A stretch of DNA of 64,000 nucleotides from Sphingobacterium tenebrionis (GCF_037126265.1 NZ_JAYLLN010000001.1:186001-250000); one strand, 5' to 3'. Shown: positions 43,869-53,422, counted from the stretch's first letter. A program made the numbers and translations. The notes: generated from the sequence alone by a model not told the origin.

Positions 43869-46400
43869 ATGAGGAGTGTCCGATTCTTTTGGGTTTTTTG
43901 TGTTTTTTTAGGCGTTCTATGCACTGCATGGGGCAACTTGATGGCGCAATCCCTCATTACGGGCAAAGTGGTAGATATGGAAACAGGGAAGGCCATTGCG
44001 GGTGCAACGGTAACCAACCTAAACAGTAGGGAAGCCACTTCTACCGATAGTTTGGGTATCTTCCGATTAAAACGCCCTCAATCTTCCAATAATTTTCTGT
44101 TTAGGGCCCTAGGCTATAAAAACCTACGGACTCCTGCGGTTTTGGATTCCCTCCCGGATTCCATCGCTTGGATCATCGAATTGGATCCAGACGAAAACGC
44201 CATCGAGACTATTACCATTACCCATCGGGGAAAATACAGCAACAGGAACAATAAAGCGGTGGAGCTGATCGACCTGGTGATCCGCCATAAACATCAGAAC
44301 CGTCTGACCGGAAAGGACAGTCTGCAGTTTCAACAATATGATAAACTGAAGTTCGGCTTTGTTGATCCTAAACCGACCATTCGCAAAGGTATCCTGGACC
44401 TGAAGTTTCTTTTCCAGAACATCGATACCCTCAGTCAGCCTGGAAAGAAATTATTGGCGATGTACCAGGAGGAAAGCAACGCCCATGTGTATGGGAAAAG
44501 GAACCCATCAAAATTCAAGAAACAGATCTATAGCCAGAAGAAAACGGAGTTTGACCAACGCTATATCAACAATCCCAACATTCAGGAATTCATGAACTAT
44601 ATGTTCCAGCAGGTGGATGTCTACGATGAATCCATCTATCTCTTGAATAAACAGTTCTTAAGTCCGATTGCAGACAATGGGAAGCTCTATTATAAGTATT
44701 ATGTGGTAGATACCATTTTCAACAAGGAAGGGTATTTCATCAAATTGGATTTTGAACCAAGGAATACGCAGGACCTGCTGTTTTCGGGGACTTTGGAGAT
44801 CAGTATGGATGGATCCTATGCGGTAAAGCAGGCTAATCTTAAGCTGAGCAGGAATGCCAATGTGAACTGGATCAAGGAGGCAGAGATCAAATTTCATTAT
44901 CGGAAGGATGCCAGTGGGGTGATGCTTTCGGATACGACCAAAACATTTTTTACCCTTGGTGTCGGAAAATCGGAAACCCTATTTGCAGAACGTTTCAGTA
45001 TTAATGACTCCTATAAGCTGAATGCGGCATTTCCAACGGGGGTATTTCAGGGTGCTCCAGTGGAGGTCTTAACCACTGCTGATGAAGTGGTCCCTGAAAG
45101 ACCCGTCGCCCTGAATATTTACGAGAACAAAACCTATGAGAACATTGAGACCTTAAACAATAAGAAGAGTTTTAAGTCGATGTTGGCTGTGGGTTATCTG
45201 ATTGCCCAAGGATATTATAATTTGGGGATGTTTGAATTAGGTCCTTTGGAATACCTGTATAGCAGGAATAATATTGAAGGCAACCGCTTTCGTTTAGGTG
45301 GTCGAACCACGCAACTGTTGACCGATAAGGCTTATTTTGAAGGTTATCTGGCTTATGGATCGGATGATGCCCGGTTCAAATATTTCCTGAAATCTGCTGT
45401 TACGCTGAATGGAAAATCGGTCGTGAACTTTCCTGCCCATTACCTGGAAGCATCGGTTCAAAATGATATCCTGGAGCCAGGCATGCAGATATCCTATCTG
45501 AAAGGGGATAGTTTCTTCCGTTCGATAAGGAGTAACCGCCCTACCAAATGGTTTGATACCCGTGGCTACCAGCTCCAACATGTCATCGAGTTTGGAAACC
45601 ATGTGAGTGTGACTTCCGGTTTTACCCATATGGATAGGCAAACCGTTGGTGATCTTCGCTTGGAAAGTTCTGCAGATCCGAATCAATTGTTGACCAATAT
45701 TTCGACCAATGAAGTCCAAGTTGATCTGCGCTGGGCGCCCTATGAGAAATTCTACTATAGGAATTTGACCAGAAACACCATCAAAGAAAAACATCCGGTA
45801 TTCAATTTGAAATATACCCATAGCTTGGATGGTTTCTGGAACAGTAATTACAAATATGAGAAATTGGTTGCTTCTGCTTCCAAGCGTTTTTTCCTGAACC
45901 AATTGGGGTTTGCGGATGTACGTTTGGTCGGAGGGAAGATCTGGGGAACTCTACCTTATCCGTTGTTGGAAATCCCTAATCTCCGACAGAAGGATGACCG
46001 TCATAAGATTGATTTCGATATGATGAATTCTATGGAATTTGTTGCCGATCAATATGTGAAATTCAGTATTGACCATGAACTTCAGGGATTTCTGTTCAAT
46101 AAGATCCCTTTGATCAAGAAATTGAATCTAAGAGAGGTATGGGGGGCTCAGATGTTCTACGGTAAATTGAGCGATCGCAACAACCCATACCTGAGTGATG
46201 AGGTAGTACATTTTGACAGGGATGCCGATGGGCAATTATTGACCTATGTGTTGGATCGCGCACCTTATTGGGAAGGAACTGTCGGAATTGATAATATCCT
46301 GAACGTATTGAAGGTGGAATACGTGAAAAGATTGACCTATGAGGATGCTCCACGGGCCAGAGGAGACCGCTTTCGAGTATCCATCAATATTAATTTTTAA
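43869..46400 (+). CDS. DUF5686-type outer-membrane protein with carboxypeptidase-regulatory-like domain
   Basis: An 843-residue exported protein. The signal peptide (residues 1-24, ending LMAQ) is followed by a carboxypeptidase-regulatory-like beta-sandwich (~25-110: SLITGKVVDMETGKAIAGATV). A middle region with NRLTGKDSLQFQQYDKLKFGF and a C-terminal barrel-like region of alternating aromatic strands (to FRVSININF) follow. This matches the Bacteroidota DUF5686 family, likely an outer-membrane barrel; the function is unknown. The longest open frame begins 31 codons earlier, but that part would overlap the nuo terminator, so the ATG at 43869 with its signal peptide is preferred. Confidence 0.8.
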   Translation: MRSVRFFWVFCVFLGVLCTAWGNLMAQSLITGKVVDMETGKAIAGATVTNLNSREATSTDSLGIFRLKRPQSSNNFLFRALGYKNLRTPAVLDSLPDSIAWIIELDPDENAIETITITHRGKYSNRNNKAVELIDLVIRHKHQNRLTGKDSLQFQQYDKLKFGFVDPKPTIRKGILDLKFLFQNIDTLSQPGKKLLAMYQEESNAHVYGKRNPSKFKKQIYSQKKTEFDQRYINNPNIQEFMNYMFQQVDVYDESIYLLNKQFLSPIADNGKLYYKYYVVDTIFNKEGYFIKLDFEPRNTQDLLFSGTLEISMDGSYAVKQANLKLSRNANVNWIKEAEIKFHYRKDASGVMLSDTTKTFFTLGVGKSETLFAERFSINDSYKLNAAFPTGVFQGAPVEVLTTADEVVPERPVALNIYENKTYENIETLNNKKSFKSMLAVGYLIAQGYYNLGMFELGPLEYLYSRNNIEGNRFRLGGRTTQLLTDKAYFEGYLAYGSDDARFKYFLKSAVTLNGKSVVNFPAHYLEASVQNDILEPGMQISYLKGDSFFRSIRSNRPTKWFDTRGYQLQHVIEFGNHVSVTSGFTHMDRQTVGDLRLESSADPNQLLTNISTNEVQVDLRWAPYEKFYYRNLTRNTIKEKHPVFNLKYTHSLDGFWNSNYKYEKLVASASKRFFLNQLGFADVRLVGGKIWGTLPYPLLEIPNLRQKDDRHKIDFDMMNSMEFVADQYVKFSIDHELQGFLFNKIPLIKKLNLREVWGAQMFYGKLSDRNNPYLSDEVVHFDRDADGQLLTYVLDRAPYWEGTVGIDNILNVLKVEYVKRLTYEDAPRARGDRFRVSININF

Positions 46401-46461
46401 AACTAAAAGGAGCATATCCTTGATATAGATTTTAATTGTTCACAAACTATTCATTAATAAT

Positions 46462-47238
46462 ATGGAGAATTTTCAAAATATTGTCGTGGAGATTGTTGAT
46501 CAGACTGCAGTGGTCCGCATCAACCGCGAGTCGAAATTAAATGCACTCAATAAAGAAACGATCGCTGAGCTTAAGCATGCCGTAGCATCACTCGCTGAAA
46601 ACAATGAAGTGAGGGGCTTGGTGCTAACAGGCACTGGGCCTAAGGCTTTTGTAGCGGGAGCAGATATTCAGGAATTCTTGGCAAAATCCAAGGCAGAGGC
46701 GATGGAGCTCTCGGCTTTTGGCCATGAATTGATGGATCGATTGGCGAATTTTCCAAAGCCGGTCATTGCTGCCGTCAACGGTTTTGCTTTAGGTGGTGGT
46801 TTGGAGTTGGCGATGGCCTGTCATATCCGTATTGCCTCATCGAACGCTAAAATGGGCTTGCCCGAAGTCTCTTTAGGACTGATCCCTGGCTATGGGGGAA
46901 CGCAAAGGCTGCCCCAATTGGTTGGAAAGGCAAAAGCCTTGGAAATGATGTTAAGTGGAGAGATGATCGATGCTGCCGATGCGCATAAGTGGGGTCTGGT
47001 GAATAAGGTGGTGGAGCAGGAGGTTTTAATGGAAGAGGTTTATTCTCTTTTGAATAAGATGTATGCCAAATCGCGGAATGCCATTGCAACAGCGATTGAA
47101 GTGGTCAATACCGGTTTTAATGCAGAGCAGGATGGTTATAAGGCAGAGATCAATGCGTTTGGTCAGTGCTTTGGTTCGGATGATTTTAAGGAGGGGGTTT
47201 CTGCCTTCTTGGAAAAAAGAAAGCCTGATTTTAAATAA
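46462..47238 (+). CDS. Enoyl-CoA hydratase/isomerase (crotonase family)
   Basis: A 258-residue crotonase-fold enzyme. The oxyanion-hole residues lie in KAFVAGADIQEF and in NGFALGGGLELAMACHIRIAS. The catalytic-site glutamates fit Glu in GLPEVSLGLIPGYGGTQRL and the upstream ELAMAC segment, as expected for a true hydratase in beta-oxidation or a related pathway. No other fatty-acid oxidation genes adjoin, so the physiological substrate is unclear. Confidence 0.9.
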   Translation: MENFQNIVVEIVDQTAVVRINRESKLNALNKETIAELKHAVASLAENNEVRGLVLTGTGPKAFVAGADIQEFLAKSKAEAMELSAFGHELMDRLANFPKPVIAAVNGFALGGGLELAMACHIRIASSNAKMGLPEVSLGLIPGYGGTQRLPQLVGKAKALEMMLSGEMIDAADAHKWGLVNKVVEQEVLMEEVYSLLNKMYAKSRNAIATAIEVVNTGFNAEQDGYKAEINAFGQCFGSDDFKEGVSAFLEKRKPDFK

Positions 47239-47364
47239 GAAAGATTAAAAATTATATAAACCACCAAAAATTAGGTAAGCGGCAACAAACAAAAAGGCTT
47301 TATAAATTGTATCTATTCTTACAGTTTTCAATTATTACCATTATTTAATTTTTAAGGTCATTTT

Positions 47365-48423
47365 ATGAGTTTAAATGATGTTTTTTCACAAAAGGAACGG
47401 AATATCATTATTCTGCTTATCATTATTGTTTTAGGTGGGATAATCCTATATGCCACTTCCGGTATATTCGGTGCTTTTCTGGGCACAATGGTAATGTATA
47501 CCCTTTTCCGAAATCTCAACATTTTTTTCATTGAGAAATGGGGCTGGCCAAAGCCCTTATCTTCTGTGGTGATCATTGTTATCTCCATCTTCATCATTGT
47601 CCTCCCATTCGTAGGTATAGGGAAAATGTTGTTCGATAAAGCGATCGAACTGCAGCAAAATCCGCAATGGATCCAACGAACGATGGATGCGATCGATCGT
47701 TTTGCTGGAGATAAACTCGGACAACCTGACCTTATCGAAAAGCAGCTGGAGGCCAGTTCGGCCTATGCGGGTAAACTACTGACCTCTACCCTTAGTGGGG
47801 CCGCGAATGTGTTCCTTGAAGTCACTGTCATGTATTTTCTATTGTACTTCCTTTTTGTCAATTATAAAGGCTTTGAGGGGAGTATCGTCCATTATATGCC
47901 TTTTGATGATGAGAATGCCGTAGTATTTGGCGAGGAACTGAAGAACATCACCTATTCGAATATTATTGGGCAGACTTTCATTGCCATTGTTCAGGGCTTG
48001 TGCCTGGCCATAGGCTTTTACATCTTCGGTGCCAAAGACCCCATATTCTGGGGGGTAATCTGTGCTATTCTTTCCTTCATTCCTTTGCTTGGTCCGCCAT
48101 TGATCTTTGTGCCTGCAGCCGTTATTCTTTTAACAGAAGGCCACAACTGGCAAGGGATTGGCCTACTGATCTGGGGATTCGGCCTGGTGATCAATATCGA
48201 TAATGTGCTACGTTTGGTAATTGCGAAAAAAGTAGGTGATATACATCCCATTATTACCGTTGTCGGGGTAATTATCGGTATTCCTCTGTTTGGGTTGATG
48301 GGGCTTGTGTATGGACCTTTGTTATTGGCGTATTTTCTGATTGCCGTTAGGATCTATAAAAGCAATAAAAGGCTCTCTCTGAAGAAAGATCAATTGCAGG
48401 AAACCTTGAATGAGGCGCCTTAG
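47365..48423 (+). CDS. AI-2E transporter-family (YdiK/PerM-like) membrane protein
   Basis: A 352-residue polytopic inner-membrane protein. N-terminal TM helices (~12-30, 32-52, 65-88) are followed by a soluble segment (~95-145) and then five more TMs, with the family-typical ICAILSFIPLLGPPLIFVPAA and the C-terminal HPIITVVGVIIGIPLFGLMGLVYGPLLLA. Members export diverse solutes or Na+; the autoinducer role is documented for only some, so no substrate is claimed. The gene converges on the PPTase gene with 16 nt between stops. Confidence 0.88.
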   Translation: MSLNDVFSQKERNIIILLIIIVLGGIILYATSGIFGAFLGTMVMYTLFRNLNIFFIEKWGWPKPLSSVVIIVISIFIIVLPFVGIGKMLFDKAIELQQNPQWIQRTMDAIDRFAGDKLGQPDLIEKQLEASSAYAGKLLTSTLSGAANVFLEVTVMYFLLYFLFVNYKGFEGSIVHYMPFDDENAVVFGEELKNITYSNIIGQTFIAIVQGLCLAIGFYIFGAKDPIFWGVICAILSFIPLLGPPLIFVPAAVILLTEGHNWQGIGLLIWGFGLVINIDNVLRLVIAKKVGDIHPIITVVGVIIGIPLFGLMGLVYGPLLLAYFLIAVRIYKSNKRLSLKKDQLQETLNEAP

Positions 48424-48439
48424 ATTTAGATGGTAGATT

Positions 48440-49084
48440 TCATTCTCCTTCTGTCACGTACCCGAGCATGTATTCATTAAAACGTTCATAGAATACCCGG
48501 AATGGCGTTTGCTCACCATCTTTTTGAAGCCAAAGTCTCATGGTTCCTTGGGGGTGGTAATTGAATGGTAGGATGCGCATGTCTTCCAAAAAGGAGACTC
48601 CTTTATTGCCCTGAAGTTTATATACGGCTTCTTTTGCGCACCAACAGGCATACAGCTGGTCAATTTCATCTGCTGGCTTAATGAACCCCAATTCATCAGG
48701 CTTAAGGAATTTGTTCTTGATACGGACAACCTTTTCCTTAACGATCTCCAGGTCGATCCCACACCTCCCTTTCAGGCTCAGCATTACCCCTGCATAATCA
48801 TAGGAATGGGTCAGGGAAATCTCATATGGGAAATCGGGAAGATAGGGTTTGCCATTAGCGTCCGAAGGACAATTGATGTAATCCGGTGTCTGCAGCAAAT
48901 ACCTCAACAAAACCCTTGTCGCCAACCAATGTAAACTACGTTTTCCCTTCGCCAAACTGCGGAGTTTTGCTCTCTCGCGGTCATCCAACTGCAGAAAGCT
49001 CACCAGTTCTTCCTCTGATTCTTCAATTTTCCATAAGGCGATGCGACTGTTTTCGTCGAGTTCTTTGAGATATGCTAAGGCCAT
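48440..49084 (-). CDS. 4'-phosphopantetheinyl transferase superfamily protein
   Basis: A 214-residue enzyme that attaches the phosphopantetheine arm to acyl carrier or peptidyl carrier proteins. The magnesium-binding pair is seen in CGIDLEIVKEK (Asp and Glu), and the second motif WCAKEAVYKLQG is intact. The length and two-domain layout fit the Sfp/Gsp type rather than short AcpS. I start at the ATG at 49084, since the promoter element ends at 49088. No carrier-protein or NRPS genes adjoin. Confidence 0.9.
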   Translation of the reverse strand: MALAYLKELDENSRIALWKIEESEEELVSFLQLDDRERAKLRSLAKGKRSLHWLATRVLLRYLLQTPDYINCPSDANGKPYLPDFPYEISLTHSYDYAGVMLSLKGRCGIDLEIVKEKVVRIKNKFLKPDELGFIKPADEIDQLYACWCAKEAVYKLQGNKGVSFLEDMRILPFNYHPQGTMRLWLQKDGEQTPFRVFYERFNEYMLGYVTEGE

Positions 49085-49087
49085 ATG

Positions 49088-49095
49088 CAAATATA
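49088..49095 (-). promoter_or_regulatory. Leaderless-type -7 promoter element of the PPTase gene
   Basis: On the minus strand TATATTTG is followed by CAT and then the ATG, a 3-nt gap. Just upstream are CTAAAT and ACTAAAA, remnants of the same heptamer seen at 4560 and 8724. The transcript should be leaderless or nearly so. Confidence 0.5.
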
Positions 49096-49422
49096 GCTGT
49101 TTTAGTATTTAGATCGAGGACTGATGGCCTTTTGATTTTTAGTCGATAACCTTTTAATATCTATTCGGATGGATGTGTATAAGTTTGGTTCATTCTGAGA
49201 ATAGGACGAAAGTAATGTAAAAGTTTGTGTTTTACTACCGGGCGCCTATTTTGGGCTTTTACATTGGTTTGGCCATACTTGAAGCTCGATTGCAGTTCGA
49301 AAAGAGGGTTTGACGATAAGGAAACGGCATGGAAATTCTAAGAACAGCATCTCCTATTGTCAATGCTGTTGCGAATGTGTATTTTTGAATCCCGCTTAAT
49401 GGCAGGGTATTAGCTCAAACTT
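49096..49422. other. Spacer between the divergent PPTase and dcd genes
   Basis: Apart from the minus-strand promoter at its left edge and an inverted repeat at 49214-49265, nothing recognisable was found. No frame of useful length starts here on either strand, and no TAnnTTTG element was found close to dcd. Confidence 0.4.
49214..49265. promoter_or_regulatory. Perfect 10-bp inverted repeat with 32-bp spacing
   Basis: AATGTAAAAG (49214-49223) and CTTTTACATT (49256-49265) are exact reverse complements, flanking a segment with GGGCGCC. It lies about 160 bp before dcd. It could be paired operator half-sites or an RNA hairpin; the role is inferred. Confidence 0.35.
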
Positions 49423-49959
49423 ATGATTTTATCGGATAAAAGGATTTTAGAGGAGATAGACAAAGGAAGTATTGTCATCGAACCATTTGATAGGAAGTGT
49501 TTAGGGACCAATTCCTATGATGTGCATTTAGGTAAATACCTTGCTACGTACAAAGATGAGGTGTTGGATGCAAGGAAACACAATGAGATCGACCATTTTG
49601 AGGTCCCTGCAGAAGGTTATGTTCTGATGCCTGGAACCTTATACCTTGGCGTTACACTGGAATATACTGAGACCCATGGCCATGTCCCATTTTTGGAAGG
49701 GAAATCCAGTACAGGTCGGTTAGGGATTGATATCCATGCTACAGCCGGAAAAGGGGATGTAGGTTTCTGCAATACTTGGACCTTAGAGATTTCAGTAGCC
49801 CAACCGGTGCGTGTATATGCAGGCATGCCGATCGGGCAGTTGATTTATTTTGTGGTGGAAGGTGAAATCGAAACTTTTTACAACAGTAAAGGAAATGCCA
49901 AATATAATAGCAAAACCATCAGGCCAGTAGAAAGCATGATGTGGAAAAATGCCTTTTAG
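49423..49959 (+). CDS. dcd: dCTP deaminase (or bifunctional dCTP deaminase/dUTPase)
   Basis: A 178-residue nucleotide deaminase of the Dcd/Dut trimer family, supplying dUTP or dUMP for thymidylate synthesis. Recognisable parts are NSYDVHLGKYL at the N-terminus, the active-site segment FLEGKSSTGRLGIDIHATAGKGDVGF, and NTWTLEISVAQPVRVYAGMPIGQL with the catalytic Glu. Whether it is mono- or bifunctional cannot be settled by eye. It converges on the M28 peptidase with 13 nt between stops. Confidence 0.92.
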   Translation: MILSDKRILEEIDKGSIVIEPFDRKCLGTNSYDVHLGKYLATYKDEVLDARKHNEIDHFEVPAEGYVLMPGTLYLGVTLEYTETHGHVPFLEGKSSTGRLGIDIHATAGKGDVGFCNTWTLEISVAQPVRVYAGMPIGQLIYFVVEGEIETFYNSKGNAKYNSKTIRPVESMMWKNAF

Positions 49960-49972
49960 TTCGTATTTCTTA

Positions 49973-51583
49973 TTAATACCCCACACCGGATCTTCTTGGT
50001 TGTCTGATGGCAGGCCAGTCAGCTGGTTTCCCATCAGGACCTTTCGGTAGAATCCTTTTTTCCCGGTTTACCAATTCTGGTTCTTCGGAAGCTTTATAGG
50101 TGAGCACGGCCGTTAAGATCACATTGGAGATCAGATCATCAAAAACCAATTTATCGTAGGTATCCAAGTTGGTATGCCAGGTATTATTGAAATATCCCCA
50201 TGATAGGGAGCTCAACATAAATCCCGGTACTCCGGCAGCCACAAAAGAGGCATGGTCAGATCCTCCACCACCGGGAGAACCTGGGAAGTCTGTTTTGATA
50301 TCCTTGGTCACTTCACGTGGAACAGCCGCTAACCATCTGCCCATAAAATCATAGGCATGTACAAATCCAGAACCATTGATGTTGGCTACCCGACCTGTTC
50401 CATTGTCCAGGTTGAATACCGCTTGTGTCTTTTCGATAATGGCTGGATTATCCAATACAAAGGAGCGCGATCCATTTAGTCCTTGTTCTTCGCTTCCCCA
50501 AAGACCGATCAGGATGCTGCGTTTCGGGTTGGGTAATACTTTTTTCAAAACACGCGCAACCTCCATCATGGCAATGGTTCCTGTGCCGTTATCTGTAGCG
50601 CCGGATCCACCTTCCCAAGAGTCTAAATGGGCGGAAAGAATGATGTATTCATCTGGGAATTGAGATCCTTTTATTTCAGCTATGGTGTTGAAGGAAGGGA
50701 CATTTCCGAGATGTTTTGAGGAGGTTTCTACCTTAATCTTTGGGGCATAGCCTTTTTCTGCCAAACGGTATAACATCCCATAATCTTCTAAAGAGATGTC
50801 AAGGGAAGGAACTTTATGCGATCTTGCACCGAATATCTTGTTTGCTCCGAATTCCATGGACCAGTAGCTTGTCAGGATGCCCACTGCTCCCGCTTCTTCC
50901 AAAACGGAAGGAATGGAATTGGTTTGCAGGCCTGTTGCCCTGATGCGGGCGTTCCAGGCCCGGTTCAAGGAATCGCGATTTTTCTGCATTTTCTCGATCG
51001 ATTCTGGAGTTCCAAATTCTTTCCAATTGGCATCTGGGCGTCCGGTAGGTTGCGGCATGGATATCATGACGTATTTTCCTTTGACCTGAGGTAGCCATTG
51101 GCGGAAAGAAATGGAATCTTTAATGTCCGGTAACGCAATAACTTCTGCCTCGACCGCTTTTCCTTTGGTTGTGGGGCTCCAGGCAAGTTGGGTTCCCGCC
51201 AAGGATTTTGCACGAGGATGGGTCATATCGATATGGGAGATCCCCCTTTCCCAACCATGCCATTCGCCAAATTGTTGGTTCCTGGCTTCAATTCCCCAAT
51301 TTTGGAAGGTTTTCAATGCCCATTCATTGGCTTTGGTCATTCCTGGAGTTCCGACCAAACGCGGGCCTACCACATCCAACAGCTCAAAAGCCAATTGTTC
51401 CAATTGGGAATTCCCTTTGGCTTCCTGAACGATTTTTTCAACGATAGGGTCTAATTTTTGCGGAGCCATCTGGCCACGCTGTGCGGATGCAGGGTTGATG
51501 AATCCTGCGCCAGTCAAGGTCAATCCTGTAAAAAGGAAAACAGTGGAAACCCGCCTGACGCGGAATATAAATTTTGTAATCAT
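49973..51583 (-). CDS. Exported M28-family zinc aminopeptidase
   Basis: A 536-residue secreted peptidase. The signal peptide spans about residues 1-34 (ends PASAQ). A PA-type insert lies in the middle (~150-260), and the M28 catalytic domain follows. Zinc ligands and catalytic residues are recognisable: His in LSAHLDSWEGGSGATDNGTG with its two Asp residues, Glu-Glu in GSEEQGLNGSRSF, Asp in FNLDNGTGR and His in SDHASFVAAGVPG. It should release amino acids from peptides in the periplasm or outside. It is transcribed alone, with a clear gap to pgi. Confidence 0.92.
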   Translation of the reverse strand: MITKFIFRVRRVSTVFLFTGLTLTGAGFINPASAQRGQMAPQKLDPIVEKIVQEAKGNSQLEQLAFELLDVVGPRLVGTPGMTKANEWALKTFQNWGIEARNQQFGEWHGWERGISHIDMTHPRAKSLAGTQLAWSPTTKGKAVEAEVIALPDIKDSISFRQWLPQVKGKYVMISMPQPTGRPDANWKEFGTPESIEKMQKNRDSLNRAWNARIRATGLQTNSIPSVLEEAGAVGILTSYWSMEFGANKIFGARSHKVPSLDISLEDYGMLYRLAEKGYAPKIKVETSSKHLGNVPSFNTIAEIKGSQFPDEYIILSAHLDSWEGGSGATDNGTGTIAMMEVARVLKKVLPNPKRSILIGLWGSEEQGLNGSRSFVLDNPAIIEKTQAVFNLDNGTGRVANINGSGFVHAYDFMGRWLAAVPREVTKDIKTDFPGSPGGGGSDHASFVAAGVPGFMLSSLSWGYFNNTWHTNLDTYDKLVFDDLISNVILTAVLTYKASEEPELVNREKRILPKGPDGKPADWPAIRQPRRSGVGY

Positions 51584-51681
51584 AATGGTTAGAATTTGGG
51601 TAAACCCCTAATTTCGCCAAAATAATTCGCTAAAGCAAAGCATATCCGATCTGTTAAGTTAACGATCTAATTTTCAATGTA

Positions 51682-53334
51682 TTACCCCATTCTCCAAGCT
51701 TTGTATTGATTGATCAAGGCATTGGTAGAAGAGTCATGGCTACTGATTTCTTCGTTCCCTTTCAATTCTGGAAGGATTTTATTGGCCAATTGTTTTCCAA
51801 GCTCCACACCCCATTGATCAAAACTGAAAATATTCCAGATCACCCCTTGGACAAAAATCTTGTGCTCATATAGTGCGATCAGCGTGCCAAGGGTCTTTGG
51901 TGTTAGCTTCTTGATCAGTATGGAATTGGTAGGTCTATTGCCTTCAAAAACCTTGAAGTTTTTCAATTCATCAATCTCACCTACCGATTTACCAGCATTT
52001 TTTAATTCTCCGACCACCTCTTCTTCGCTTTTGCCATTCATCAATGCCTCTGTTTGGGCAAAGAAATTGGACAGTAAAAGCTCCTGGTGGCTGCCAAGTG
52101 GATTGTGGGAGATGGCGGCCGCAATAAAATCACAGGGGATCATTTTTGTTCCCTGGTGGATCAATTGGTAGAAGGCATGCTGGCCATTAGTGCCCGGCTC
52201 TCCCCAAATAATAGGTCCGGTTTGATAGTCCACCCGATTACCATTTCTATCGATATATTTGCCATTACTTTCCATATCGCCCTGTTGGAAATAAGCCGCA
52301 AAACGGTGCAGGTATTGGTCATACGGTAAGATGGCGTGGCTTTCTGCATCATAGAAATTGTTGTACCAGATACCCAACAAAGCCATGATTAAAGGAATAT
52401 TGCCTTCAAATTCTGTGTTTCTAAAATGCTCATCAGCTTCGAAGGCACCTAAAAGAAGGGATTCAAAATTGTCATACCCTACGGAAAGGCAGATGGATAG
52501 CCCGATTGCGGACCATAAGGAATATCGGCCCCCTACCCAATCCCAGAATCCGAACATGTTCGCCGTGTCAATCCCAAAATCGGCCACTCCCTTTTCATTC
52601 GTGCTCAAGGCAGCAAAGTGTTTCGCCACCTCCGTATCCTCGGCTCCAGTCTCAAGGAACCATTCCTTTGCTGAATTGGCATTCGCCATGGTTTCTTGGG
52701 TGGTAAAGGTCTTTGAAGCAATCAAAAACAAAGTGGTCTCGGGATTTAGGTTCTTTAAAGTTTCAGCAATATGGGATCCATCAACATTGGAAACAAAATG
52801 CACGTTCAATCGGGTCTTGTAAGCTCTTAAGGCCTCTGTCACCATGACCGGACCTAGATCTGAACCTCCGATGCCTATGTTTACAACATCCGTTATATCC
52901 CGTCCGGTAAAGCCCTTCCATACTCCTGATATCACGCGGTCTGTAAAATCCTTCATCCTCGCCAATACTTCGCGGACCTGGGGCATCACATCATTTCCAT
53001 CGACAAGAATCGGGCGATCGGATTGGTTTCTCAGCGCCGTATGTAACACCTCCCTTCCTTCTGTTTCGTTGATTTTTTCTCCATTGAACATCGCCTCGAT
53101 AGCATCTTTCAATTGACATTCTCTTGCCAATTGCATCAACAGTGCCATGGTCTGCTCATCGATTCTGTTCTTGGAATAATCAAAAAGGATATCTCCGAGC
53201 CGTATGGAGAATTTATGAAAACGCTGGGGATCTTCCGCAAAAAGTTCCTTAAGGCTTTTTTCGTTGATATCGATAAAATGATCTGCTAAATATTTATAAG
53301 CTTGGGTGGTCGTAAAGTCTATTTTTGGTAACAT
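51682..53334 (-). CDS. pgi: Glucose-6-phosphate isomerase
   Basis: Interconverts glucose-6-phosphate and fructose-6-phosphate. The 550-residue length fits the large bacterial form. Signatures include NIGIGGSDLGPVMVTEAL, FLIASKTFTTQETMANA, the FGFWDWVGGRYSLWSAIG block, and the C-terminal NIFSFDQWGVELGK. I start at MLPKIDF (53334): the frame's first ATG (53355) falls inside the -7 element at 53353-53360 and so would lie upstream of the transcript. Confidence 0.97.
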   Translation of the reverse strand: MLPKIDFTTTQAYKYLADHFIDINEKSLKELFAEDPQRFHKFSIRLGDILFDYSKNRIDEQTMALLMQLARECQLKDAIEAMFNGEKINETEGREVLHTALRNQSDRPILVDGNDVMPQVREVLARMKDFTDRVISGVWKGFTGRDITDVVNIGIGGSDLGPVMVTEALRAYKTRLNVHFVSNVDGSHIAETLKNLNPETTLFLIASKTFTTQETMANANSAKEWFLETGAEDTEVAKHFAALSTNEKGVADFGIDTANMFGFWDWVGGRYSLWSAIGLSICLSVGYDNFESLLLGAFEADEHFRNTEFEGNIPLIMALLGIWYNNFYDAESHAILPYDQYLHRFAAYFQQGDMESNGKYIDRNGNRVDYQTGPIIWGEPGTNGQHAFYQLIHQGTKMIPCDFIAAAISHNPLGSHQELLLSNFFAQTEALMNGKSEEEVVGELKNAGKSVGEIDELKNFKVFEGNRPTNSILIKKLTPKTLGTLIALYEHKIFVQGVIWNIFSFDQWGVELGKQLANKILPELKGNEEISSHDSSTNALINQYKAWRMG

Positions 53335-53352
53335 ATGTCGATTGATTTTCTT

Positions 53353-53360
53353 CAAATATA
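53353..53360 (-). promoter_or_regulatory. -7 promoter element of pgi
   Basis: On the minus strand TATATTTG lies 18 nt before the chosen ATG. A TTG in TTGTCC lies 23 nt upstream, within the accepted range for a -33 element. Confidence 0.5.
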
Positions 53361-53394
53361 AGGATTAACAGCCTATCAATGGACAATTTTGTAG

Positions 53395-53402
53395 TATCTT
53401 TG
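53395..53402 (+). promoter_or_regulatory. -7 promoter element of the ClC gene
   Basis: TATCTTTG, a full TAnnTTTG match, lies 20 nt before the ATG at 53423. It is divergent from the pgi promoter with only 34 bp between the two elements, so the promoters may interfere or share control. Confidence 0.5.
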
Positions 53403-53422
53403 TTCTATCAATTACATTTCAA

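Noticed and set aside
45294..45902. 202-codon antisense frame within the DUF5686 gene
   Set aside because: Shadow of the sense reading frame; no promoter, no start signal and no family resemblance.
52358..52822. 154-codon frame antisense to pgi
   Set aside because: Shadow frame opposite highly conserved pgi motifs, with no start signal or family match.
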